NCBI GenBank assembly: GCA_935421135.1
Contig: OW285189.1
Coordinates: forward strand, 15,273,072-15,337,071
From: Bugulina stolonifera
Lineage: Eukaryota; Bryozoa; Gymnolaemata; Cheilostomatida; Bugulidae
Reading direction: 5' to 3'
DNA: 64,000 nucleotides
Below the pieces are notes generated by a model. It was not told the origin of the DNA and did not search any database. It was given only the letters and a program-made list of their open reading frames with translations. This document shows positions 39,509 to 55,400 of this stretch, one piece after another; position 1 is the first letter of the stretch, and every line of letters starts with the position of its first letter. The position numbers and the translations under genes are program-made.

Positions 39509-42500
39509 ATGGACCAAGCGGATCGGCAGAAACTCAGGGACAACTATGTTGAGTTGGTTCGGAATCTGAACCCAGAAGATGTAACAGACTACTTGTTTCA
39601 GGAGCATGTCTTGAGTGAAGAAGATTGTGAGAATATTCAGTCGGGTGCGACTCGAGCTCAGAGAATGAGAATGTTGCTCAGCATTCTACCAACAAAAAAC
39701 GCGAATGGAATGAAGAAATTCATAGTCGCTATGCAGACGGCTGGATATGTGGAGCTTGCAGGGCTGTTAGACAGACCTGTGTCACCGGATGGAGTGGCTA
39801 TCGAAGATGGTCAGGCACCAGAATCTCCAGTAGATGTTCCGTTTGTAGAGGATCAAAGACTAATGTCACTTAAGGAACGATTGGAACATCAATCAATTAT
39901 TGTAGCTTCAATGCAAGCTGAAATGGAAACGGTAAATTTTCTTCTAGAAAGTGTTATTTTTCATAATATATATTAATTGGTTCTGAAATCAGACTCTTTC
40001 TGCTAACTGATGAACAGGTTGTCAAAATTGTGATTGTGAGTAATGGGTCTGATTAACGTAGGTGCATATATATGTTCTATCATAAACATGGTGAAACGCT
40101 GATTTACCAGGTTGCATAATATAGTGCAGTTATTATACACAGTGCACCTGCTAGTACCTTATGACACAACTCACAGATGGTAAAGATTACTTGAGACAAA
40201 TCATGTGTAGTTATTACTGTGGATGTTGCAGTACTCTGTAACAGTAGAAGCACTAAAACCATGCACTGGTTTACCAAATATTACGCATTCATTTACATAC
40301 CTATAATATATGCACTTTCTTTGCCAATATTCTGATGACTTTCATATCTACTGTTTATTATACAATATACACTTGTGTAGATGATGCTATCAGTCATATC
40401 AGATTAAATGCTGCTTTCCTCATTGCAACACAGTGCATGTAGATAGTGTCTGGCTTGTAGTTCTAACATTGTTATAAATCTGCTAACTAGGGCAGAATTG
40501 TTTACTGCCTAAGGAGAATATGACAGACGATGACACTGTTTCGATATATACACATTATACAATGAATAATTGCTTCCCCAACTGTAAAGGTTGGACAGTA
40601 GATGATATTTTTAGAATTTCACATTTTTATATCCTATGCATTGTTTTAGTTACAACAGGAGCTAAAGAGACAGAGTCAAACCTTTGAAAGCAATGAGAAA
40701 TATAAGAGGACCGTTACAGTGCTGAATGAGCTGGAAAAGGAGAAGGCAGAGAGACAAAAGGTGTATGATGAGATTTATGAAACATTGCTCAGTGACATGA
40801 ACAAGGAAGACGATGAGCAACAGTCTAAACCAGTGTCTAGGTCATCCAGGTCTTCAACTCTCCGAACGCCAAGTTTTACCCTCAGTGGTGGAATCCGTCA
40901 CTACGCAAAGATTAAATGTGTTTTAGTTGGAGACGGTGGAACAGGGAAAACTAGTATAATTCACTACTTCATCCATAAAGCAAAGCATGATAGTTATATT
41001 CCAACTATATTTGACAACAGAGCAGTAGAAGTACAGCACGGTAACACTCTAGTGACGGTCAACTTCTGGGACACTGCCGGCCAGGATGGTTATGATAAAC
41101 TACGACCTCTATCCTATGCCGACTCACATGTGGCTCTGCTTGTGTTCAGCGTCACTAGTCAAACAACTCTTAACAACGTGCTAGCAAAGTGGTATCCAGA
41201 GTTCAACCATTACTGTCGAAAGGTCCCCTACATTCTCGTCGGCAATAAAACGGATCCAATGAATGACCAGAAGGTAGGTCTAATGTTTTATAATTATTAT
41301 ACTAATGTGTAGCTGTAAGTATAACTATAGTTATATACATTTAATAATAGGTTAGTATAACTGAGAACTATTTGTGTGTACACCAAGTGAGCCAGATTGA
41401 AATTGTTTAGCATGTGACATTGCGCAAATATAGGGCCCCTAGGTAATGTAGGTGGACCATATTATATATACATAATTATAGGTATAACTAAAAATATTGG
41501 CATAGTACAATGGCTTCATTAATTTAACTGGCGAAAGGAATAAAATAGTGACGATCTGATTGCTGCTTTCATTTGGTAGTAGCTTAACTCAAACTGCTGC
41601 TTGGTAGCGGTTGATCATGTGTCAGCTGGCACTGATAGTCACTAAACTTTGGTTAAGAGGTAAATGACTGCAGTCAGTTGTGGCAGTTTCATATGTAACA
41701 GTTTACTAGCTACAGTTTCAGTGCTACAACTGTTCCAATGTATGGTATCTGTTTGTAAAAAATTTTTGTTTTCACCAATTTGCTATCAGGAATTGATGTA
41801 TTTGAAATTTGGAAAGAAGTATTTTCATTTAGGCCTCAAAAGATAACCATGCCTCATCAATTTATTGTATTACAAAAGTTGGAGACATTTGGCCCAGTAT
41901 AACCATGCCACTGAGCCCCTAGCCTATATCTCATGATTTTGGCTACTGAAATGGTCGCATTATTTCTCATAGTGATTTATCAGATTACTAACTTAAATTT
42001 GTAGACTGGGTGCTGAAGGTAAATATGTGATGTCACAATGTAGTAAAGTTCCTTTGCTATATTTTAGTTAATAATTAGGCTGTTACATTGTTGCCTGATG
42101 GGTAATATAATGACCCTGACACTTTGACATTGCCACAGAATAGTAGATTCTGTTAAGATATTTGTTTCCTAAAGATCATGTCTGGAAGGCCAATTCTTGA
42201 ATTGAATTTGGAAATCATAAACTGGACTTCTGTAGTGATGCTGTGTTGCCAGCTAGATCCAGCTTTTACTCTGCTGTCGCATATAGTCATCATTTTGATA
42301 TTAGATGACTGGGCGTGCAATGTGTCTGTCTGTGATTTCTGTGTTCACCCGTTTTGTCTGTTGTTATACCATTAATTTACCATGTAGTGACCATAGAAAA
42401 CCAAAAGTTTAAACGTAGATCCAATATAAAACATATAGTTTAGTTACTACATTCAGATATTCAGACTCATGGGGACTCATAGGCTTTTCATTATAATGGA

Positions 42501-42868
42501 AGTTGTCGTCTCCTACTTTTCAACAGGAAAACTGGCAGGAAAGGACAACTTCGTATTATAACCTATAATTCATAGGACAATTACAATGTACATCGAAATT
42601 GGTATTACATGCAAGTTTGTGCATATTTACATCTCTCTGAATATTTTTCTAGAAACTCTATCAGATCAGGCAAGAAGGAGAACGATTTGTGGAAGCCAGG
42701 GAAGCGCATAAAGCTGCCGAGTCAATTCGAGCTGCTAAGAAGGCAGCATTTCTCTGTTCTGCTCACAACGGAGATGGCATACAAAAGATTCTAGATACGA
42801 TAGTTGAGGTTGGATTAAAAAGAATGCTCAAAGTAAGGAGGCGAAAACAGCCTTGTGCATGTATGTGA
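39509..42868 (+). CDS. CARD / coiled-coil / Rho-family GTPase fusion protein
   Basis: Predicted 420-residue signalling protein. Exons 39509-39931, 40650-41273 and 42653-42868 all join in phase 0 with GT-AG junctions. Residues 1-95 form a CARD, with LRDNYVELVRNLNPEDVTDYL and ILPTKNANGMKKF as its hallmark helices. A charged coiled coil (about 115-200) follows, then a Ser/Arg linker. A full Rho GTPase occupies about 226-410: P-loop GDGGTGKT (235-242), switch I YIPTIFDN, switch II WDTAGQDGYDKLRPLSY, guanine motif NKTD and SAH in place of SAK. The protein ends in a polybasic stretch KVRRRKQP and CACM, a CAAX box favouring farnesylation. The catalytic glutamine and switch I threonine are kept, so it should bind and hydrolyse GTP. 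Inference: CARD-mediated assembly recruits or clusters a membrane-anchored Rho switch. Confidence 0.9.
42499..42552. repeat. Hairpin element, AAGTTGTC family
   Basis: GAAGTTGTC (42499-42507) is the exact inverse of GACAACTTC (42544-42552), and pairing extends inward with few mismatches. It sits about 100 bp before the last exon of the CARD/Rho gene. Confidence 0.6.
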
Positions 42869-44129
42869 GGAGTTATGTTCTTGTTACGGTCTGACCTCAT
42901 CGACTGCACTGAATTAACCGTTTTACAAATATGACAATATCATTGACTCAGTATTGCAATACTTTCCCAAGTTTTATATAATTGTATTTACAAAATTAGG
43001 GTAATAATGTAGGCCTATTTGTTATTCAGTATCTTTTCACAACAGCATTGTGTCCATTATACACAGCCTTTCTCAAAATAAGCTTTTTTTATAAAAGAGG
43101 AATTTTAGTTGCAATGTTTGTTTTAGTTTTAAAATGTCATGTTTTAGTATGCTATAGAAGGTATTATAGTAAAATATTACAGTTAATATAATTATATACC
43201 TATTTTAATTTTATATCCATTACTAATCTATATGTAGTTTTTATTAACTGTAATTTCTTCACTTTCATTGGTCTGGCCAGGAGGAATTTCTTATTACAAA
43301 TGGTAACACTACACTATGGAGGCAGCCATGTTTCATTTTTTTACTCCTTGGTACTTGTTTTTACTTACACTTGAAGCAAGTTTAGGACCAACATACATGT
43401 AGACCACTGACAATTTGAAATGGATTTACTATTACATTGTATTTGTTAAAATTGTTACCAGAAGCAGCCCTCATTCTTATAACAGAATAAACATGGTTTA
43501 TTATTATGTCTTGAAACCTTTTTAGTTGACAGAAAACAAAAATACAGTTAAATTTCCTATATTCCCAACTATCTTATATTTAATATTACCATACAAAAAC
43601 TTAATAATGTGAACATGTCAATTACTGTAACAATAATCAGCCATTCTCTCCCATATATTAAAATGGTCTGGATTCATTGAAGTAAAGGCAAATTTTGACT
43701 GGTAATTCAGTTTGGTAATAATAGAAAATGATTAATATTATGTATAGAATAATGTAATTACAGACTGTAAAGTAGTTATATAACAATAATATGTAATAAG
43801 TTGGCGATATTATACTATACAAGAATTTGTGGAAACCATCACGTTTCAACAGACAATACATAGTCATATTTTAAAAATCACTCCAACTCGGTGAAAAAGG
43901 TGGTCAAAACCTGTGTACAAAATGATCCTGATGGCCTACCTACTTCTAAGAAATGTACATTGGACATTACGGTCATATAATATATTAGAGTAACATAGAT
44001 GTATATATAGGAGATACAGCTATAATACAATTGATCAACACTCGGCACACTAAATGGCCACAAAGCCAGGCAAATGAATGGTTATTAACAGTTCAAGCCT
44101 GATCATTAGTGCATGTGTTCAGTTTCTGA
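42869..44129. other. 3' flank between convergent CARD/Rho and CtBP genes
   Basis: AT-rich, with an AATAAA at 43486-43491 that could serve the CARD/Rho transcript. No coding exon was seen. Confidence 0.5.
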
Positions 44130-48032
<3,903 letters not shown>

Positions 48033-49100
48033 TGATTGGATTAATGAGGGTCGGCGTATAGTTAAAGCACAAACCCTCTCTAGCCTGAAGATCCTTCGCT
48101 ATTTACTATTGTTCTTTAGCCAGTCGTTCCAACCTAGATATAAATCAGTCAATGGTTACCATGCTATAAACAGATGAGAAAGCTAGTGAGCCAATATAAT
48201 GCTCGTGACTCACTTATGCATGATATATTGTCTCCACGACCCAGTAGCAAATAGTTCACCAATGATTCAGTGACCAATAACACAGCTGAACTCGAGTAAA
48301 CATTTTATGTGGACCAAATATACAGTTGTGACTTTTACCTAGTCTGTGAAAATTGCTACCGCTACTAGACATACAATTTTGCTTCAGATTCGGATCATGT
48401 GATGAGAATTAGTTGCATGATCAACACTGCCGATTAAAATGGTAAATGTTGCCACCAGAGTGCTTTCACAATTCGCTTTTGTGCTATTTGCTGGTCAACA
48501 AAGAGGTGAGAAGTGCACATTTCATTCCGTGCAAGCGATTAGAAAGATTCGTTGCATTTTTTACCCAGGAAATCAAATCGCTCGTTTCATCGCCTCTCAA
48601 AATTCTCACACAAGCTTCTTAAAGTTTTTTTTTTCAATTTACAAATAATAATATAATTTAGGCATATTTATAATAATAATCTTAAAAAACAGCGTATCCT
48701 TTGCTATTAAATGCAAAAGAATTTCTTTAGGTCACATTTTAGCCAATTTTATCTTTGGCTGCAACACAACTAGTACATGATAGTACTAAATGCATGAACA
48801 GGCAATAGTGCAAAGTTGTCCTCAGTTTGTTTCTAGTAAGAGGGTGAACGACTTCAGTCTCAGTTTAAATGAACAAACACATATAGCTCGTCATCCTTCC
48901 ATTCATATAATGTAACTATGCACTCAAAAAAGTCACGGCACTATGGAGAAACGTGGAGAAATTGTGGAGAAATTTGTATAAGAAATGTGACAGCTAAATT
49001 CACTTTGAAGCTCAATCCTCCTTATCATCCTATCACGTTTAAAAGCTATGTATTCGTGTGAAGCAGAGAGTGAAGATTCTATAAATTGTATTTTGTTTAA
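48033..49100. other. CtBP upstream region
   Basis: Probable CtBP 5' UTR and promoter, followed by AT-rich sequence. A weak relative of the hairpin family occurs near 48813-48862. No gene is supported. Confidence 0.4.
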
Positions 49101-49613
49101 ACCTGCCAAACTAGGTTGCAAGCTATAGTTATAACGGAATCTGCTTCTAATATAACTTTTCAGGTCAAAATTCAAGCAGATTTTGACATAAATTTTAACC
49201 TAATATTGCAAACTGGTTTAATCAATGCTTTTTCTTTCAAACTTACAGAAAAAATAAAACTGGCTACAATGTCAATTTCACTTTCTACACGTTATTCAAA
49301 CAAATCAAGTTTGTTAATATTTGAAGGAAGTTCTTACAAGTTTATTTCACTCAATTTAACAAACACTAGTGTTTCCCAGGACTCTGTACTCGGACCAAAA
49401 GTTTTGCATAAGATGCCAATGACTCGCTAACTATAGTCAACTGCAATGTCAACGTCTATGTTGACAAGACTCCACCATGTCAACGGGCGTTCTCAAATGC
49501 CAATGTCACATTATTTCAGACTAAAATTGATGTAAAATCCTTAAAGCAGAAAGTACTTGTGCACGACAGTTTTTGCGAGCATGCCTGTTCTGGAGCATTT
49601 TGTGATTGACAAT
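49101..49613 (+). pseudogene. Possible decayed coding fragment with a frame change
   Basis: An open frame from 49101 to 49430 (S/T/N-rich, with SLNLTNTS) ends just as a second frame opens at 49412. The second reads NDSLTIVNCNVNVYVD and ends with a Cys-rich stretch at 49613. Together they resemble one extracellular-type sequence broken by a +2/-1 shift. There is no recognised family, no ATG context and no splice structure, so this may be chance. Confidence 0.25.
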
Positions 49614-50739
49614 TTTAGCAAAATTGTCCATCACAAAATTTTTCAAATTTCCAAATTAATACGTAAAGATTCACCTATTAGAAGCTTAGGTAAGTTGCAT
49701 GTTTACAAATTTAAACCACGCTTGCACACATCAGTATAAAATTTGTGTTGACTTGACTTATACACAAGTACACTAGGCCCATCTGCAGATACAGTTATTA
49801 CTATAGCTAGTACCCAAAATCGTATGCAATCACCTTTAGTGACCTGAACTTACAACCCCAGTACGAACTTGGATTGACCTCTGTAGTTATCAAATGTTTA
49901 TGAACCACAAAATAAATTGACTTGAAACTTAATTGGCATAATAGCTAATAAAACTAAGCATTAAAATGACTAGATGCCTCCAAAACAGCACCTTCGCTTG
50001 CTTACACCATTCTCTGGGATCCTATGGGCCTACCAAAGTATGTAGATTGCCTATACTCTAAAACATCTTTTGCTTAATAAAGACATAGATTCGAGCGAAA
50101 TAGTGCTTAGTCGTTTAATTCCTAGTGACTAATTTCCTGGGCATAATTATGACATAAAACGTCAGTATCCTCCATCCTGCTTCCTCTTTTCTTCCTTCTT
50201 TATTGCTGCAAACTACATTACTGGCAGTCCCGCATGTTTGTACATTTTGTGTGATGCTGATTGCTTGTTCATAAAGGGTTGCGAAACAAAATAGCTATCG
50301 CTCAATAAGCGTTGTAAGACTATTGAGAGTAGCTACCATGTACGCAGGCAGTTGGGCCCAAGAAAACTCTGCGTGAGGCTGGAGCTAGATTGAGGCAATG
50401 AGGAATCCTTGTGCATCCACAAAATTATTACTGCCATAATAGCTATATTTACATTATTTTATAGCTTACATGAATTATATAATATATGCATATCAAATCC
50501 ACAATAACTTGATATCAATATTAATAGGTCTATAGGATTAGGGCTATATTAAGTTGTATTATTTACAATGAAATCAATTTTCTTTTACTAAACTTGCATT
50601 TGACTTTGACTTTTCACACACTTGACTATCAATAGCCAAGGCATATAAACGTACATCAGCTTACATCAATGGGAGGTGGAGAAAGGGAGAAGAGGTGTGC
50701 TTAATTGCTGCACAGTGATTAACATTGTAGAATAAGTTG

Positions 50740-51500
50740 TTGCAGCAAGGAGCCTGTGCTGGCTATTTAGGGGCAGAGTGGATACCTAGGCTTTTCCGTC
50801 CAGATGATTTTATTAAACAGAAGCCGGACTGTTTGGATCCTTTGCATGATCCCTATTCCTGAGATCCCATGTGGTACGGGGAAGAAACTGCTGTAGAAAA
50901 AATTTCAACTTGCTCGGACAGACCGTGCAGCTCTCTTCAATTTAGCACTTGTTTCGACAGTTGATTCTGGCTGGTTCAATAGCACATCAGATGACTTACA
51001 AAGGGCAGGGTGAGCCTCTTCTTTGGCCAGGATCTTGTATAGCAATCTGACACGAGAAGTTCACCTCCTTTCCTGGAGTGGTTGTAGCTTTAGCGCTTCT
51101 TTGGCTTCAAGAACACCTCTTCTTCTTTTGATAGAATACCTTTGAAGCCATCGTACACTCTGGAACACTAAATGTATAAAGGAGTGCCTCATTTGGCTAA
51201 CAGTGTGCGATTTGTTTGGCTACAGCAACCTGCTGTTCGTTGGTACTTTTTGGTAGTGCGGCAGTGCACCATTACGGGATGTTGAACTACTAACTTCTGT
51301 TTACAGCTTTACGCCATGTTTTGTTTGCTAGACTGTGTTTCCTCTGGTGTCTCTGATAGTTTTTAGTAAGAAACTACTATGATATACTTGTGAGGCTGCG
51401 TAAACAGTTGTCAGCTCACCACGGGTAGCGGGTCTAGTAGTCAGTCATATCTTGGCGGTCTTTGGAGATTTCATCATAGGCCATTGCAAGTGTTGAGTGC
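50740..51500. repeat. Less AT-rich block, possible decayed transposon
   Basis: Base composition is distinctly less AT-rich than the flanks. On the minus strand there are several short open stretches of coding-like composition broken by stops. No terminal repeats or family could be recognised. Confidence 0.3.
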
Positions 51501-51779
51501 CGCTCTTCTTTCTGTATGATGTCGCACAACATGAACATTACATATGCACACCTTTATTTTATTTTCAATTCGTATGAGTTTAAGTTAGTTCAATAATCTA
51601 ATGCTTACCTAATAATCTAAACACAATCATTCATTTCACTCAACTCTGAGTTAATTTATTAATAAAAAAATTTTTCTCTTTTCATTTAATGATTTGAACT
51701 TGTTAAAGTTTGGTTTATTCATTCTACTTCACGCATCAAATTCAATTGAAAGTCAATTCATTTGATTTTTTATTACAGA

Positions 51780-52150
51780 CGGAACTCAGGGCGACTTCTA
51801 ACTATGTGGACGTCATTATGAAACATTGGGCTAAACCGATACCTGTATATCATGTAGCATATCTATTCATGGAAGAGAAATTAACCGGTCGGGTGTCAGT
51901 ATTTGTCTATTCCGGCAATAACAAATATGGAAGTTAAAAACCTTGAAAGAAACGAAACCATTCAAGAGGATTTTCGCTCGCGTTAGCACAAATCTCGTTC
52001 TCCTCGAGCTCACATATACGACCGTCGCTTTCCATGCAGAATATTTCTATGTGTTTAACGCTTGCTTTTACGGAGTATTACTTATTCTCTTCTGCATTAG
52101 CCTGTGTGATATGGGACAGCAAGATAATACGGCCGCTATTGCTTGTTTAT
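51780..52150. promoter_or_regulatory. CpG-rich patch upstream of MAEA
   Basis: CG dinucleotides are unusually dense here for this AT-rich window. The patch ends about 300 bp before the MAEA ATG. It could be the promoter or 5' UTR of MAEA. The short open frames within it are not convincing genes. Confidence 0.35.
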
Positions 52151-52447
52151 ACGGGTAAAAGCCTGTAATCTAAGTTCAACAGGAATTTTTGACACGTGCT
52201 ATAGAAAGTAATAGATTCTCATTGGTTATAAAATCAAGCTATGGCTCTGATTGGCTGCATCGAGATGTTTCAATAAATAAAAGGCCAGCTCAGTGCTTGT
52301 ATTTGATACTAACCTGACTAGTTGATGCAGTGGTACTTCAACTAGCTTTTCTTTCAGTGAAAGTTCCCCCAGATAATTTTTGTTAATATAACCACAGTCA
52401 TAACTTAAGACCAGGAATAGTTGCATGTGCGCTTTTTGGGAAATCAG

Positions 52448-55400
52448 ATGGCAGATATTCGCATATTAGAGCACTCCACATTGAAGGTATTAGGCTGATT
52501 CAACTTGTGGGTTTCAGTCACTCAGTGTGATGTTCATCCCTTTCAAAATTATTCATTCATGTGATCACAACCATGATTATCAGGTCATGTAATTTTGATG
52601 TATTATTGTATGTGTGTAGGCTACATTGTCGATTTGGTGTGGTATTTGCGTTTTGTTTGTTCTTTTTCTCTGTTCTAATGGTGTTTTTGCTGAATGTATT
52701 AGTTGAGTTAGATCAATTCAGAGAGTTGGAAAAATTGCATTACATAGTCTATATTGATGGTTTCTCAACAGAAACCAACATCTGCCTGGATAAGAATTCA
52801 ACAATAGATCTAAAACGAATTTAGCTGATTGTCTCCATCTATAGTCAATATTAATCACAGCATATTTTTGTGCTGTCTATTCTTGCATCCCATCTTTTGT
52901 CTGCACTCATAGCCCATCTCTGCCTCTACCTATGTCCCTCTTTGTCTATACTGTCTCTATACATCGTATGGCCCCAGTATGGTGTCATGATTTGACTATT
53001 GAGTTACGATGTATGTTTGGCCAGAAGTCTGGTATTGATGAACACTGTTGCATTGATGATAGCTGTCGAAAAGGTGGGGTTGCAGAACATGGCAGAGCAG
53101 TGAGATCCTGTCCGGACAATTGAATGGTACAGTTCCCCCTAATTTGAGAGAAGTTGGCTACTGCCAATCTTTTTCCGAGGTTGACATGCTACCTCCTTGG
53201 TATGATGAAATGAGGATGTACGCAGTTTTCAACAATTGACCCCACTCTGACTGGCCACTGTGTGGAATGGGTCTGTATTTTTAACAGAAGATGTGAGCCA
53301 CTGTTGTAGTCATGTTTCAACAGCCGAGAGCAATTTCTCATTTTCAACTGATTCTTTGAAACATAGTTGAAACGTTTTCTTACAGCCCATTGATGCATCA
53401 GCAGACATATTCTTTTCATTCCTTCCCTTGTTCGTATATTCTGAAGTTACCAAGCTGGTAAATATTAATAGTGGTTGGAAATTGAGATTTCCCATTTCCT
53501 AGACTATCTATGCCAGTCTAGATATTTATTATTTGCCACAGAGTCATGATTTGGTTTAATTTATATTGTATAATATTGTGTTTTAGGTGCCCTATGAAGC
53601 ATTGAATCGAAAATTTAGGAATGCTCAGAAAAATATTGATAAAGAAATTTCCCATGTCAACACTGCTGCTAAATTGATACAGACATCACTGAAAGAAAAT
53701 GCTTCATCTCATTCTGTATCTGAATTACTCTCTTCTGTAGTAGCCAAATTAAAAGTTCTCAAAAGAAAGGTAGACCAAACTCCTTATCAATTAGATTCCA
53801 TGCTTCCCAAACTAATGGGTGAATGCTTTGGTGACCGATATTGAATTTGGGTTATGAAATGGTGTTGAGGAAAGGTGGGAGCAAATACATGTGGAAGCGT
53901 GACACTAAATCGATAATGGAAGACATCTAATGGTTTATCCTAATTGTAAAGGACCATCTAGGGCAATGTGTTTAAGGCCAGATAGTGTAGTTCACCACTG
54001 ATTTTGGAGGCTAGTTGTTTTCATTTGCATGGCTAGATCATGCTATTAATATTGGTCACTTGTTTTTGGAGACTAATATTTCCTTCTGGTGATAATACTT
54101 TTTTAGTCAAAGTTGTACCATCATTGTGCCTACTGTAACTGTAGGCCCACTAAAGTCTTATTATTTTTGAGTGTACATAACTCAGTATATACATAACTCA
54201 GCATATACAACAGCATTAAGTTCTTACATGCAAAATTAATCATCTTTTCAGGGATCTGAATCACAATTGACGCATTAAATGCAATTTAGATTTACTGTTT
54301 TTTCTGTTATTGATGCCAACTCGACTAGGGCTACTGCATTATCGGCAATACTAGCAGAAAACACAAGCGTTTGAACCAAATCAAACTCGGTCAAATTATT
54401 ATTTTTACCCGTTTAAATTCTTTAACTCATTAATCAGGCTGCCGAAAGTATGGAGGAGGAAACTGAAGCAGCGAAGATGTGTAAGAAAAGACTGTCCCAC
54501 TTGCAGGAATTCGATAATCTATCGTCATCAGAGGAGCAGCTATGGAAGAAGAAGAGACTGGATCGTATGATTGTTGAATACTGTCTAAGACTTGGTTACT
54601 ATGATACAGCAAACTTACTCTCTGCACACTCTGAAATCAAGGTCTATCTTTTATCCATATAGCCTACGTATACCATGTTTTGATTGTATATGAAACTATC
54701 TATACTGTTTAATTGGTATATTAGTAATAGAAATATTAGGTGTATTCAGACTATACGCTAGCTGATTTTCATCTTGTATTAGAAGAACACTTTCAACCAA
54801 AGTCCTGAAAGAAGATCAATATAACTACTAAATGATATCCTAGCATCCTTATTGTTGTTGCTACTAGCTACTAATTACTTTTATATCAGCACTGTATAGC
54901 ATTTTGACGTCTCCTGGTATGTCATATGTTCATGTAATAAGTTCTTTGCAATAAATAATATTGATTCTTCATCCTTTCTGTTTTGTAGGATTTGACTAAT
55001 GTAGAAATATTTCTACACTCCAGGGCTATTGAAGAGGAATTGCTCAGTCACCAAACAACACTCTGCCTTGCTTGGTGTCATGACAACAAAACAAAGTTAC
55101 GCAAGTCCAACAGGTAGGTCATTACTTGTTTACTGTTCTTCTCTACACAAGGCATACGTGTAGCTTCACACAAATGTGAGGAAAATAGCTTCTCGGTGTC
55201 ACAATGAAGTTCAAATCTTTGCTTGGAAAGTTACCAAGTTGTTGTCAATCGAGCGCATGAACGATTGATGGTGACTTTCCATATCAGCTAACATCCTACA
55301 AGAATCTATTCTTCATACGACACCTACTGCTGATGATAGGGAAGTTATCATATACTCATTGTAGAATATATAAAGACACATACACTGTATTTTATTTCAT

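Noticed and set aside
51710..52158. Two successive plus-strand open frames, one with a hydrophobic run
   Set aside because: No family match and no phase-compatible junction to MAEA; better explained as the CpG-rich upstream region.
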